From Gammaproteobacteria bacterium (GTDB lineage: Bacteria; Pseudomonadota; Gammaproteobacteria; SZUA-152): DNA of 64,000 nt. Positions 1-9,800 of the stretch are shown here, one piece after another. Numbering within the stretch: position 1 is the stretch's first letter; every line of letters begins with the position of its first letter. The notes below the pieces were generated by a model that did no database searches, was not told the origin of the DNA, and saw only the letters and a program-made list of their open reading frames with translations. The position numbers and the translations under genes were made by a program. Location of the stretch: positions 186,001 to 250,000 of the forward strand of contig JAADGF010000116.1 in NCBI GenBank assembly GCA_013152545.1, given 5' to 3'.

Positions 1-428
1 GCAATGCGATTGGCACCGGGCCAGAAACTCTCAGCTATGACCTTGCATTGGATAGCGCGAATAACCGTGTATTGCTTGCCGCTCCGGGAGGCATACTTGC
101 TGTAGATCTTACTACGGGTAATCGCACAATGTTGTCGGATGCGACTACTGGCACTGGGCCCCCATTAGTTACTATTCTCACGGGCATAGTGCTGGATAGT
201 GTTAACAATCGCGTATTGGTGACCAACCTATTTAATTCGTTATTTGCTGTGGACCTGGTCAGCGGTGATCGCACTTTATTGTCGAGTCCCGTTGATGTTG
301 TGCCGCTATTTTATCAATACGTTGATATTACACTGGACGAAGCCAACAATCTCTCTTTGCAACTCAATAGAAGCATCGTGAGCGCAACGGAATTAGGCAG
401 TGGTGATCGGGTGATTGTATCGTGGTGA
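1..428 (+). CDS. beta-propeller repeat protein, 3' end only
   Basis: The reading frame is open from the window edge to the TGA at 426-428, so the N-terminus lies outside. The visible 141 residues hold about three copies of a roughly 45-residue repeat with the pattern DSANNRVL, then AVDLTTGNRT, then LSD and TGTGP. This is the layout of NHL/YncE/SMP-30-like beta-propeller blades. Such proteins are usually secreted or periplasmic and bind ligands or partners; no catalytic residue can be named here. The last copy is less regular (ELGSGDRVIVSW), as expected for a closing blade. No neighbour on this strand helps to define its role. The repeat call is seen in the sequence; the fold is inferred. Confidence 0.65.
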   Translation, partial: NAIGTGPETLSYDLALDSANNRVLLAAPGGILAVDLTTGNRTMLSDATTGTGPPLVTILTGIVLDSVNNRVLVTNLFNSLFAVDLVSGDRTLLSSPVDVVPLFYQYVDITLDEANNLSLQLNRSIVSATELGSGDRVIVSW

Positions 429-706
429 TGCGATTCCTGTTTTTGCCTACAGATAGGGTTTATGATGCAACGACACTAACCCGGACATTTAATATCATAT
501 AAACTACCCCTATCCAGGCCGCAATCGTCGAGTAGCTGTAATGGGCTCGCGATTTGAGCCAACCCATCATGGCTAACATTCACGGCCCAAAGATCGCTCG
601 GTTCCGGAGTTTTGGCGATACTTTCGCAGGCGATGTTCGAACACCCGGCCACCATCAACGTTCGCCGATATCAATGAGCACATTATGACCGCCGTCAACG
701 AACAAA
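429..706. other. short gap without a supported gene
   Basis: A 60-codon minus-strand frame (476-658) has only a TTG start and no ribosome binding site, and resembles nothing I recognise. No terminator hairpin is clear. Confidence 0.4.
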
Positions 707-1174
707 TCAAAGATTAGGCTGAGTAGTGACGATTTTTGTTACCTTTTTTGACGCTAATTGAGTAGCCCTGCCTAAACCAAAGGGGGGCATGTTTTTATAA
801 ACTGCTTTGAAAGTACCTGGTTTCGCCATGTAAACCTCGTGCCACAATCCCACATCGCCATCACGGCTAACAGTGGAATTAAACTCAAACCAGGCAGGAA
901 AATGCGCAGCGCTTTTGTCGCGGGCATAGGTGATTAATTCGTCGTAGGAGCGCCAATACTGAATGGACAAACGAACCCGGCCTGACCAAATTTCATAACC
1001 CATACAACCAATATCCGGGTTAGTATCAAGTTCTTTATGGATTGCCTTAAAAGCCCGCTGAACCGATAACCATTTATGGATTTTCCAATATTTATTAATG
1101 CGAAATCCGATTATAAAGACAACGAATGGCTCCTGAATATCCGCTTCCAATCGTTGCATCTTGATTTCAGACAT
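707..1174 (-). CDS. DUF4188 family protein
   Basis: This 155-residue protein carries the features I associate with the DUF4188 family: VFIIGFRINKYWKIHKWL near the N-terminus, a central GYEIWSGR and QYWRSYDEL, and a late WHEVYM followed by a short NMPPFGLG tail. The family has a dimeric alpha/beta-barrel fold like small heme or monooxygenase proteins and is sometimes annotated as monooxygenase, but its reaction is not established. There is no signal peptide, so it should be cytoplasmic. It lies downstream of and co-directional with the nar operon, about 100 bases after the six-heme cytochrome. A terminator-like hairpin in between suggests separate transcription. The family is fairly sure; the function is open. 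Confidence 0.75.
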   Translation of the reverse strand: MSEIKMQRLEADIQEPFVVFIIGFRINKYWKIHKWLSVQRAFKAIHKELDTNPDIGCMGYEIWSGRVRLSIQYWRSYDELITYARDKSAAHFPAWFEFNSTVSRDGDVGLWHEVYMAKPGTFKAVYKNMPPFGLGRATQLASKKVTKIVTTQPNL

Positions 1175-1262
1175 ATAACCCCACTGTCATGTCAATTATC
1201 AGTAATATCAGTCACATTTGTAGACAGCATTATACACTGACACCAAAGTACACTGTAAAGTC

Positions 1263-1294
1263 AAAAAAACAAGCATGTTCCTTACTCTTGTTTT
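1263..1294 (-). terminator. possible terminator of the nar operon
   Basis: On the minus strand AAAACAAG pairs with CTTGTTTT across a 13-base loop and ends in a T run. The upstream arm overlaps the last codons and stop of the six-heme cytochrome gene. The stem is A/T-rich, so it may be weak. Confidence 0.35.
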
Positions 1295-3069
1295 GCGTAA
1301 TACGCGGCAACCGCTTTTATCTCTAACAAACTCAACACATCCGCCATGGCATGCATCACTGAGCTGGTCCGTGTGCCATCTTGATATTCCTGCATCGCCA
1401 CAACCAGATAGGATTCCAATTGTCCGGCAAGACGCGGCGTTCCTGGTACGACACTAAAACCACGCTGCCCATGGCAACGATTGCACCGCTCTCTAATCAG
1501 GTACTCCGGCGCTTCAGGCAGGAACGTGTTGGGTTTTTTGGGTGTTGCAGTAGCGTAGTAAGCGGCAACATCCCATAAATTTTTATCACTAATTGCCGTT
1601 GCCGGGCTTTTCATGGTTTCATTGCTTCGCTTGCCAGAAGCATAAGCGCGAGTGGCAGCAACCAGATATGCAGCATCCTGGCCAGCGAGGCTCGGCGTTT
1701 TCGGGTCTGAGCTAATGCCCTCTTCACCATGACACGCAACACAGTCAGCACTCACCACCAAGCCCACCGCAGAATCCCCTTTTTTTGGTGCCTTGATAGA
1801 CAGTACTGGTTCACGGGTAGCATAAAAATAACTCACTTTTTCAATATCGGTATCACTCAGGTGCGACACGAGTTTCTGCATCAAGCGGTGCTGACGAGTA
1901 CCAGCCTGGTAGGCTTTTGTCGCGGCGATTAAATATTTTACATTAAGTCCAGACAGGTTCGGTGTACCCGATTGCTCGCTGTTGCCATCATCGCCATGAC
2001 AACTATTGCAGGAGGCCGCAATTCGCCCTCCATCTTCAATTGGGTTCCTCCCCTTTTCGGTGGATACATCTTCGGATAGCGGGGAGTGAGGTGTTTGCTT
2101 TGCATAATAGGCGGCAATATTGGTAATGGTTTTATTACTCATGTGCAGCACCGGCGCTTTCATGAGAGACTCATGCCGTTTGCCGTCACGGTAATCTTTA
2201 ATAGCTTTGACCAAATATTCCACTGGCTGTCCCGCTAAGTTTGGCATATAAGGGTTTAGGCTGTTGCCATCATAACCGTGGCAACCAGCACAAATTTTTG
2301 CTGCAATTTTGCCTCTTCCCGGATTGCCCTTTTTAACGTGAGATGCTATTTTTTGTTTTCGAGTAGCATAGTAGGCTGCCAGATTTTTGATATCCTGATC
2401 ACTGGTGGAATGCTTGAAAACTTTCATCACCTCGTGCTGGCGGGCACCGGTAAAGTAACTTTTTAATGCCAGAAAAAAATATTCCATCGACATTCCGGCA
2501 ATACTGGGTATCAGACCATCTTTGATGGCATTGCCATCGGGACCATGACAAGAATTACAACGAGGTGCAATCGCTTTTCCTGCGGCAATGATCTTTTTGT
2601 TACGCAGCGATTGCTTAGACGCCTCACCGCGAATGGCTCCTTTCCAGGGTGTTTTAAGTTGTGTGTAATAAATGGAGACATCAGCAAGGTCTTGGGGACT
2701 TAACGTTGCCACAGTTGCCTCCATTATTTTGTGTTTACGGGAACCGTCAGCGTACGCCAACATAGAACGAATCAAATAATCCTGCTCAAAACCGGCAATA
2801 AAGGGAGCACCGCTACGGGCACTCACACCATCCAATCCATGGCATTTGGCACATAATTTGGCCACGGCCATGCCAGCTGCAACGTTACCAACCGATGAAA
2901 CACCCGGTATTGCACTGGCGAGTGCCGCCGGTATTCCGGCAGCGAATACCTCCTGGTTGGCTTCAAGCACTTCCCGATCGGCCTCGGTAATTGTCGATTC
3001 CGATATTCGGCTATCGCAAGCGCTCAACAATATTATCGCAAAGCACAGACTGTATCCTATGTACTTCAT
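1282..3069 (-). CDS. six-heme c-type cytochrome lipoprotein
   Basis: The 595-residue product has six CxxCH heme sites at about residues 73, 171, 260, 354, 443 and 529. Each starts a cytochrome c4/c553-like module of about 90 residues. Each module repeats CHGxxG, then P.(I/L)AG, then a late Met that is the likely sixth heme ligand (KIM, EVM, SLM, RLM, ETM, SVM). The N-terminus is a lipoprotein signal with lipobox LSAC (Cys18) and Asp at +2, which in enterobacteria favours inner-membrane retention. The ATG has GAGG upstream. It is the last gene of the nar operon, so a role in periplasmic electron transfer linked to nitrate respiration is inferred. It could instead feed another reductase. The domain call is secure; the partner is not known. 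Confidence 0.85.
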   Translation of the reverse strand: MKYIGYSLCFAIILLSACDSRISESTITEADREVLEANQEVFAAGIPAALASAIPGVSSVGNVAAGMAVAKLCAKCHGLDGVSARSGAPFIAGFEQDYLIRSMLAYADGSRKHKIMEATVATLSPQDLADVSIYYTQLKTPWKGAIRGEASKQSLRNKKIIAAGKAIAPRCNSCHGPDGNAIKDGLIPSIAGMSMEYFFLALKSYFTGARQHEVMKVFKHSTSDQDIKNLAAYYATRKQKIASHVKKGNPGRGKIAAKICAGCHGYDGNSLNPYMPNLAGQPVEYLVKAIKDYRDGKRHESLMKAPVLHMSNKTITNIAAYYAKQTPHSPLSEDVSTEKGRNPIEDGGRIAASCNSCHGDDGNSEQSGTPNLSGLNVKYLIAATKAYQAGTRQHRLMQKLVSHLSDTDIEKVSYFYATREPVLSIKAPKKGDSAVGLVVSADCVACHGEEGISSDPKTPSLAGQDAAYLVAATRAYASGKRSNETMKSPATAISDKNLWDVAAYYATATPKKPNTFLPEAPEYLIRERCNRCHGQRGFSVVPGTPRLAGQLESYLVVAMQEYQDGTRTSSVMHAMADVLSLLEIKAVAAYYAKQE

Positions 3070-3158
3070 TATATAACCTCGATTGATACGTTAGGCCACA
3101 TTAAACAACTCTGGATTCTCTGTTTCAATTCTCTGTTTCAATGTGCCGTTAAAAAATG

Positions 3159-3917
3159 CTACGCGTTAGTAACACTTTCAGTGACAACATCGTCCGGCAA
3201 CGTGTAAAACCACATCTGGTAAAGCGAAATTAACGCTTGCAGTGCAAAACTTACTCCCATGAAAAGACCGCTGATGATCACCATCCAGGCATAAGGTTCA
3301 TATAATTTAGTAATAAACCACGAAGAAATATCGAGCGCAATGGCAACAAAAGGAATAATAACAATAACAATTTTCAACCACTCGCGCCGCATATAAGCAT
3401 GAGAAAAAATCATACTGACAATGAAAAAAATAAACGTCAAACCAAACAGATGAATATGCGAAACACGCACCAATGTAAAAGTGTCCATACCAGTATCCTG
3501 CTCCGCAGTATGCATTACGCCTTCATAATCCTCCAGGCTGGGCAAATGAGGATTGCGATTATTATGACAAGCAACACAACGTTTCTCAAAGATGGGGGCC
3601 AACTTAGACGCGTATTCCTGCTGGTCCGCCCCTCGGCGCACCCAATCGATAATTGCCAGGTTTTCAGTCGCTGGCAACATATTCGACATAGGGCCTTTTA
3701 AGGAAGACTCCAACACGGTGCCGGTTTTATTTCCGCTATAGGCAATCACCAGATCTTGGACTGTTAGCATTGGTTTGCCATCACGGCCTGCGTGAGACTC
3801 AAACACATAAAGACTTGCAAAACCGTAGCCCAGTCCTAACACGCCCAATGCGCAAGTAAATATCACCTTCTGCACCGTCGGCAAATGTGAAAATAGGATT
3901 AAAAAACGCTTACTCAT
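3159..3917 (-). CDS. membrane-anchored monoheme cytochrome c
   Basis: This 252-residue protein has an N-terminal membrane helix (about residues 17-39), a periplasmic part with one heme site CVACH at 114-118, and four further hydrophobic segments between about 150 and 238. His residues at 154, 156 and 173 near the membrane face could be extra ligands, but this is a guess. The start has a strong GGAGGTG site 7 bases upstream. It sits 40 bases after narI and before the six-heme cytochrome, so all three are probably co-transcribed. By position it may relay electrons between the quinone pool, NarI and the six-heme protein. I know of no named family for certain; it resembles uncharacterised membrane cytochromes found near respiratory operons. 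Confidence 0.75.
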   Translation of the reverse strand: MSKRFLILFSHLPTVQKVIFTCALGVLGLGYGFASLYVFESHAGRDGKPMLTVQDLVIAYSGNKTGTVLESSLKGPMSNMLPATENLAIIDWVRRGADQQEYASKLAPIFEKRCVACHNNRNPHLPSLEDYEGVMHTAEQDTGMDTFTLVRVSHIHLFGLTFIFFIVSMIFSHAYMRREWLKIVIVIIPFVAIALDISSWFITKLYEPYAWMVIISGLFMGVSFALQALISLYQMWFYTLPDDVVTESVTNA

Positions 3918-3957
3918 AGCCTGACACCTCCGAGGTGGTCAATTGGTTATTGAATGC

Positions 3958-4653
3958 TTACGCGTTTCCGGTTTTTTTGGTGCGTACAATTTGGTAGGCA
4001 CGACCAAGATACCCGATAGGAGCGCTCCAAATATGCACTAACCGGGTAAAGGGGAAAAATAGAAACACCGACATACCGACAAAAACATGCAGCTTATAAA
4101 CAAGTGGTACCTCCCGTATAAGCTCAGGATTGGGTTGTAAATAAAGAATGCTTTGCACCCATTGCGCAAACAAAACCATCACCTCGGAATTACCAGCATT
4201 CGCATGCGAAATGGAAACGGGCAGTGTCGCGAGCCCGAGAAACACCGTGAGCACCAACCACCCCAAAATATTGATATCCATCCAACGTGAGGCTGCACGT
4301 ACCCGACGGTTAAACATGCGTCTCATCCACAGCATCACACCACCGATAAAACACAAAGTACCGAAGATCAAGCCGGCAATAATAGCCACCCACTGATGCA
4401 TCATATCCGACACGCCCAATGCCTGGAGCACCGAATGTGGTGTTAACAAACCAATCACATGACCGAAAAACAAGGCCAGGATGCCCACATGGAAAGCATT
4501 ACTGGCAAAGCGCATGCCCTTTTTTGATAGCAGTTGACTTGAGTCGCTTTTCCAAGTGTATTGCTCCTGGTCGAAGCGAATCCAGCTACCCAGCAAAAAT
4601 ACCGTGGTAGCGAAATAAGGATAAACGCCGTAAATCAATGTGTGAAAATCCAT
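3958..4653 (-). CDS. narI: respiratory nitrate reductase gamma subunit, cytochrome b
   Basis: NarI anchors NarGH to the inner membrane, oxidises quinol on the periplasmic side and passes electrons through two b hemes to NarH. The protein is 231 residues, the usual length, with five hydrophobic segments. Heme ligands match the E. coli positions: His55 and His65 in one helix, and a later His pair in KLHVFVG and RLVHIW. I chose the ATG at 4653 (MDFHTL) because GGAGGAAGAG lies just upstream and because a longer frame reaching 4704 would overlap narJ and add a charged tail unlike the family. The gene begins 10 bases after the narJ stop. Confidence 0.95.
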   Translation of the reverse strand: MDFHTLIYGVYPYFATTVFLLGSWIRFDQEQYTWKSDSSQLLSKKGMRFASNAFHVGILALFFGHVIGLLTPHSVLQALGVSDMMHQWVAIIAGLIFGTLCFIGGVMLWMRRMFNRRVRAASRWMDINILGWLVLTVFLGLATLPVSISHANAGNSEVMVLFAQWVQSILYLQPNPELIREVPLVYKLHVFVGMSVFLFFPFTRLVHIWSAPIGYLGRAYQIVRTKKTGNA

Positions 4654-4663
4654 CTCTTCCTCC

Positions 4664-5179
4664 TCACGCAGCAATAGGGGCAAGTCGCCCTTGGCTTTCG
4701 GCAATCCGTACCAATGGTGCGTAGGGGCTGTCGGCCTTTTCCAGGTTAACCGCCAGTTGTTGCAACACTTTAACGGTCTGGCTCATAAATATATGTGCTT
4801 CGGTTTCCTCCAGTTCGGCACTGAATTCCAACATCATCGGCAGATAGTCCGGCAGTTCTTGTTGCCCGGCCTGCAACCCGTATTCCTTATAATACTCAGC
4901 AAGATCAATAAGCGCCGGTCCGCGCCCCCGATCATCACCGAACAAATGGTGCGTCAGGTGCAAACTGTGCTCGGGAACAAGGTCAAACGTTTGTACGTAT
5001 TCTTCCTGAAGTTTGCTAAACGCCACCGATTGCATTCGTATTAAAAATGCATCCAGAGCAACCCGATGTTCTGTTGCCAGTGGCATCTCATCCAGTACTG
5101 CCTTTATCTCCGGCAAGGCCTCAAGCAACGCCTGTTCCGGGTATTCCAGTAAAGCCGACAAAATCTTGTAAATCGACAT
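4664..5179 (-). CDS. narJ: nitrate reductase molybdenum cofactor assembly chaperone
   Basis: NarJ is a cytoplasmic chaperone that binds apo-NarGH and helps insertion of the molybdenum cofactor and membrane docking. The 171-residue protein has the family's all-alpha look, with LLEYPE near the N-terminus, EEYVQTFDL and HLTHHLFGDDRGRGPAL in the centre, and DYLPMMLEF after it. It is shorter than the E. coli protein (about 236 residues), mainly at the C-terminus. The start has AAGGAG 6 bases upstream. Its order between narH and narI is the classical one. Confidence 0.93.
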   Translation of the reverse strand: MSIYKILSALLEYPEQALLEALPEIKAVLDEMPLATEHRVALDAFLIRMQSVAFSKLQEEYVQTFDLVPEHSLHLTHHLFGDDRGRGPALIDLAEYYKEYGLQAGQQELPDYLPMMLEFSAELEETEAHIFMSQTVKVLQQLAVNLEKADSPYAPLVRIAESQGRLAPIAA

Positions 5180-5217
5180 GATTTCTCCTTACTTTTATCA
5201 ATAACCGTGATAGAGTA

Positions 5218-6765
5218 TTAGCGTTTATCCGCCGACGGTGCATCTTCAAGCGATTCCACAGAATCTTTACGGCGTTCAGGAAACAGCGAGTTTTGGCTAA
5301 TACCGGGTGAACTGTCATTGCCGAAGGTAAAACCATTCTGTCCCTGGAAACTGTGAAAATTCTCCAGGCGCGTTTCCTCATGTCCCGTGGGTATTACAAA
5401 ACGGTCCTCGTAATTCGCAATAGCAAGGTAACGATACATTTCCTTGGCTTGGTCCTCTGTGATACCGGCAACCGCTAACGCCCGGGTGTCCGCCTTGCCG
5501 TCCACGTGCACTGATCGTTGATAACTGCGCATGGCAATTAAACGATTAAGTGCTGTGCGCACTGGTTCTTCATCGCCTGCGGTGAGCAGGTTGGCCAGGT
5601 ATTTAAGTGGTGTACGTAGCGCACTGGCAACCGGAATCACACCGTCAGGCCCGGTGGGCAGATTACCTTGATCAATTTGTGATTGCACGGGTGAGAGCGG
5701 CGGCACATACCACACCATGGGCAACGTACGGTATTCCGGATGAATCGGAAAGGCCAGTTTCCAATCGATAACCAGTTTATAAATTGGCGACTGCTGTGCG
5801 GCGTTAATCCAGTCATCCGGAATACCATCGTTACGCGCCTGAGCAATCACTTCCGGGTCATTGGGGTCGAGAAAAATATCGAGTTGGGCGTTATACAAGT
5901 CCTGCTCGTCTGGCTTGCTGGCCATTGCTTTTATTTTGTCTGCATCGTAAAGCATAATACCGTTGTACCGGATGCGCCCAACGCAGGATTCAGAGCACAC
6001 TGTCGGCATACCCGACTCCACCCGCGGATAACAGCCGATACATTTCTCGGCCTTGCCCGATTCCCAGTTGTAAAACACTTTTTTGTACGGACACGCACTG
6101 ATGCACATACGCCAACCACGGCACTTGTCCTGATCCACCAGTACAATGCCATCTTCTTCACGCTTGTAAATGGAGCCCGAGGGACAGGCCGCGACGCAGG
6201 CCGCATTTAAACAGTGGTTACAAATACGCGGCAAATACATGTGAAAAGTGTGTTCAAAATCAGCATAAATCTGTTTGTCGATATCCGCAAAGTTTTTGTC
6301 GCGCGAACGTTTTTCAAATTCGCCGGCAAGGTCGTCCTCCCAGTTTGGTCCCCAGGTGATTTTCTCCATGCGGCTGCCATCAATCATAGAGCGCGGCCGT
6401 GCAGTGGGTGTCGCTTCAGACAATGGTGCATTCTGAAGATGTGCATAATCGAAAGTAAACGGCTCGTAATAATCGTCGATTTCAGGCATATCCGGATTGG
6501 CAAAAATAGTCAGCAGCCGTTCCAGCCGACTGCCGGATTTTAGCTGTAATTTGCCATTTTTTAATTGCCAGCCACCCCGCCAAATCTCCTGGTTCTCCCA
6601 TTCCTTAGGAAACCCGACGCCGGGTTTACTTTCCACATTGTTGAACCAGGCGTATTCAACACCTTTGCGGTTGGTCCATACGTTTTTGCAGGTGACGGAA
6701 CAAGTGTGGCAACCAATACATTTATCCAGATTAAAAACCAGTGCAAATTGTGCTCGGACTTTCAT
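5218..6765 (-). CDS. narH: respiratory nitrate reductase beta subunit
   Basis: NarH carries four iron-sulfur clusters that pass electrons from NarI to NarG. The 515-residue sequence has four cysteine groups: CIGCHTCSVTC at 16-26, then CNHCLNAACVAACP, then CRGWRMCISACP, then CIGCYPR with a later CSESC. The Trp in CRGWRMC replaces a Cys and is the family signature of the single [3Fe-4S] cluster. Met1 has AAGGAG upstream. The C-terminal extension after the conserved RFVIPTGHEE segment is acidic and variable in the family. The gene follows narG with 35 bases between. Confidence 0.96.
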   Translation of the reverse strand: MKVRAQFALVFNLDKCIGCHTCSVTCKNVWTNRKGVEYAWFNNVESKPGVGFPKEWENQEIWRGGWQLKNGKLQLKSGSRLERLLTIFANPDMPEIDDYYEPFTFDYAHLQNAPLSEATPTARPRSMIDGSRMEKITWGPNWEDDLAGEFEKRSRDKNFADIDKQIYADFEHTFHMYLPRICNHCLNAACVAACPSGSIYKREEDGIVLVDQDKCRGWRMCISACPYKKVFYNWESGKAEKCIGCYPRVESGMPTVCSESCVGRIRYNGIMLYDADKIKAMASKPDEQDLYNAQLDIFLDPNDPEVIAQARNDGIPDDWINAAQQSPIYKLVIDWKLAFPIHPEYRTLPMVWYVPPLSPVQSQIDQGNLPTGPDGVIPVASALRTPLKYLANLLTAGDEEPVRTALNRLIAMRSYQRSVHVDGKADTRALAVAGITEDQAKEMYRYLAIANYEDRFVIPTGHEETRLENFHSFQGQNGFTFGNDSSPGISQNSLFPERRKDSVESLEDAPSADKR

Positions 6766-6800
6766 AAACGCTCTCCTTTGTATTTTTAACTTACACTGGC

Positions 6801-9800
6801 TTACCTAGGCCCGATACCGGGGGGATTGAGCTGCGCCTCGCGCTCAGGTGTCAGCGGACGCTCCAGCCAATCCACGTCGCGATCCTCTATCTTGTGCATC
6901 ACAATATACTCATCACGTTGCGACCCAACGGTGCCATAATAATTAAAACCGTAAGAAAGCTGAGCGTAACCACCGATCATGTGCGTTGGCTTGACGACCA
7001 CCCGCGTGACACTGTTAAGAATACCGCCGCGTTTGCCAGTGGTATTTGAACCGGGCACGTTAACGTTTTTTTCCTGAGCGTGATACATCATCGCCATGCC
7101 AACGGGCACGCGTTGACTCACCACTGCCCGAGCAACGGTAGCCCCATTGACGTTGATAGCCTCAATCCAGTCGTTATCCTGTAAACCGATTTTTTTGGCA
7201 TCATTCTCGGACACCCAAACGTAGGGGCCACCACGAAACAACTGCAACATGCGCAGATTATCCTGATAGGTACTATGAATACCCCATTTGGAATGCGGTG
7301 TAATCCAGTTCAACACCAGGTGCGGTTTATCGGTTACCGACGCGGGCACAGTGATGTGCGATTTCATATCCACGGGCGGCCGATAGGCACAAAAACCTTC
7401 ACCAAAATCCAGCATCCACTCATGATCCTGGTAAAACTGTGCCCGCCCAGTAAGGGTGCGAAACGGAATATGTTCGTGAATATTAGTGTAACCGGCGTTA
7501 TAACTGACGTGCTCAGATTCGATGCCGGACCAGGTGGGTGCAGTAATAATCTTGCGTGGTTGGGCCTGAATGTCTCGAAAGGTAATCTTGTCTTCGTGGC
7601 GCCCCGCATAAAGATGATGGTGATCGATACCGGTCTTCTCACTCATCGCAGTCCAGGATTTACCGGCCACTTCACCGTTGGTTTCCGGCGCCATGTGCAA
7701 CACCGCCTCGCACACGGCAATGTCCTCCCTCAGCGAAGGCATACCTTTGCTAATGCCCTCTTCGGTAATGGTGTGGTTGATTTTTTTAAGTTTTTCGTAT
7801 TCGCGTTCAGTATTCCAGTCGATGCCCTTAATGTTGTTGCCAAGCTTAGTCATCAAAGGCCCAAGCGCACTGTATTTTTTAAACGTATTGGCGTAATCAC
7901 GTTCCACCACTTTGAATAACGGGAGCGTTTTACCCGGCACTGCCTCACATTCGTCTTTCTTCCAGTCCTGTACCCCCAACGGTTGCGCCAGTTCGAAAGG
8001 TGAATCGTGCTGCATCGGCAAGGCAATAACATCCTTACGCACACCAAGATGTTTTTCTGCCAACACCGAAAAGGCTTTGGCAATGCACCTGAAGATTTGC
8101 CAGTCACTTTTCGATTGCCAGCCGGGTGACACGGCTTCCGACAGCGGGTGAATGAAGGGGTGCATATCGGTGGTATTGAGGTCGTGTTTTTCATACCATG
8201 TTGCAGTCGGCAACACGATATCAGAATACGCTCCAGTGGAGTTGAGCCGAAAATTAATATCCACCATCAAGTCCAGTTTCGCAATGGGGCCATTCTCCCG
8301 CCATTTTATTTCTTTACTGTCTTTGCCCTGCACGCCTTCCTGCATCACACCGTTTTGTGCGCCCACCAAATGTTTGAGGAAATACTCGTGCCCTTTTGCC
8401 GAACACCCGAGCAAGTTGGCGCGCCACACAAACAAGTTGCGCGGAAAGTTGACCGGGTTGTCGATATCGGCGTAGGCAAAATCCAGCTCGCCGCACTGCA
8501 ACTTTTCCACCAGGTATTTGGCAACACTGGCTTCGTCTGTCGCGCCGTTTTGCTCAGCCTCATCAACAAGATCCAGGGGATTACGATTAAAATGCGGCGC
8601 AGAAGGCAACCAACCCAGCCGTTGTGCCACTACATTGTAATCCGCCAGTGAATAGCCTTTGTACTTTCCTTTGGCGCTGGACGCCAGCAACTCATCGGCG
8701 TTAATGGATTCATAGCGCCACTGGTCGGTATGAAAATACCAATAAGTCGTGCTGTTCATGTGCCGTGGTGGGCGGTGCCAGTCCAACGCAAAGGCAATGG
8801 GCGCCCAACCGGCTTGTGGCCGCAGCTTTTCCTGGCCCACATAGTGCGCCCAACCACCACCGGATTGACCGACGCAGCCACACATATGCAGCAAATTCAT
8901 GATAGCGCGGTAGTTCATGTCGTTGTGGTACCAATGGTTAATCGCAGCACCAAGAATCACCATGGACTTGCCCTTGGTTTTAGCAGCATTATCGGCAAAT
9001 TCGTGCCCGGTGCGAATCAGGTCCGCGCGTTTCACACCCGTAATTTTCTCCGCCCAGGCCGGGGTATAAGCCACCGCTTCATCATCGAACGACTTGGCCA
9101 CATGCTCTCCCCCCAAACCGCGATCCAAGCCATATTGCGCCACTTGCAGATCGAACACCGAGGCTACGTAAACAACGTCACCATTGGCCAATTTGACTTT
9201 TCTGACCGGTATGTTGCGGTACAACAAATCCGGCTCATCGGGCGTAAAATGCGGAAAACCCACCGCCACCACCTCGTCACGATGTTCAATACAGGACAGC
9301 TCAGCGACAATGTCATGTTGATCATCCGCGCTCTTGGCGAGTACATTCCATTTACCTTTTTCACCCCAACGGAAACCAATGGAGCCATTTGGCGCCACAA
9401 ATGCCTTGTTTTTCTCGTCATAAACAATGGTCTTCCATTCCGGATTGTTCGTCTCGCCCAGGCTTTTGTTAAAATCAGTCGCACGCAGAAAGCGATCACT
9501 CACATAACCGTCACCGTGTTTTCTGAGCATCACTTGAACCGGTAAATCAGTGTAAGTGCGCGCGTATTCCTGGAAGTACGGGTGCTGCTGGTCGAGGTAG
9601 AACTCTTTTAGTGCGACGTGCCCCATGGCCAGGAAAGCGGCGGCGTCGGTACCTTGTTTCACCGGCATCCACAAATCAGCAAACTTCACATACTCGGCAT
9701 AATCCGGCGCCATGGATACCACTTTGGTGCCTTTATAGCGTACCTCTGAAAAAAAGTGAGCGTCAGGCGTGCGGGTCATGGGCAGATTTGCGCCACACAC

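Noticed and set aside
476-658. 60-codon minus-strand frame with several Cys
   Set aside because: It has only a TTG start, no ribosome site and no recognisable family; composition is not convincing.
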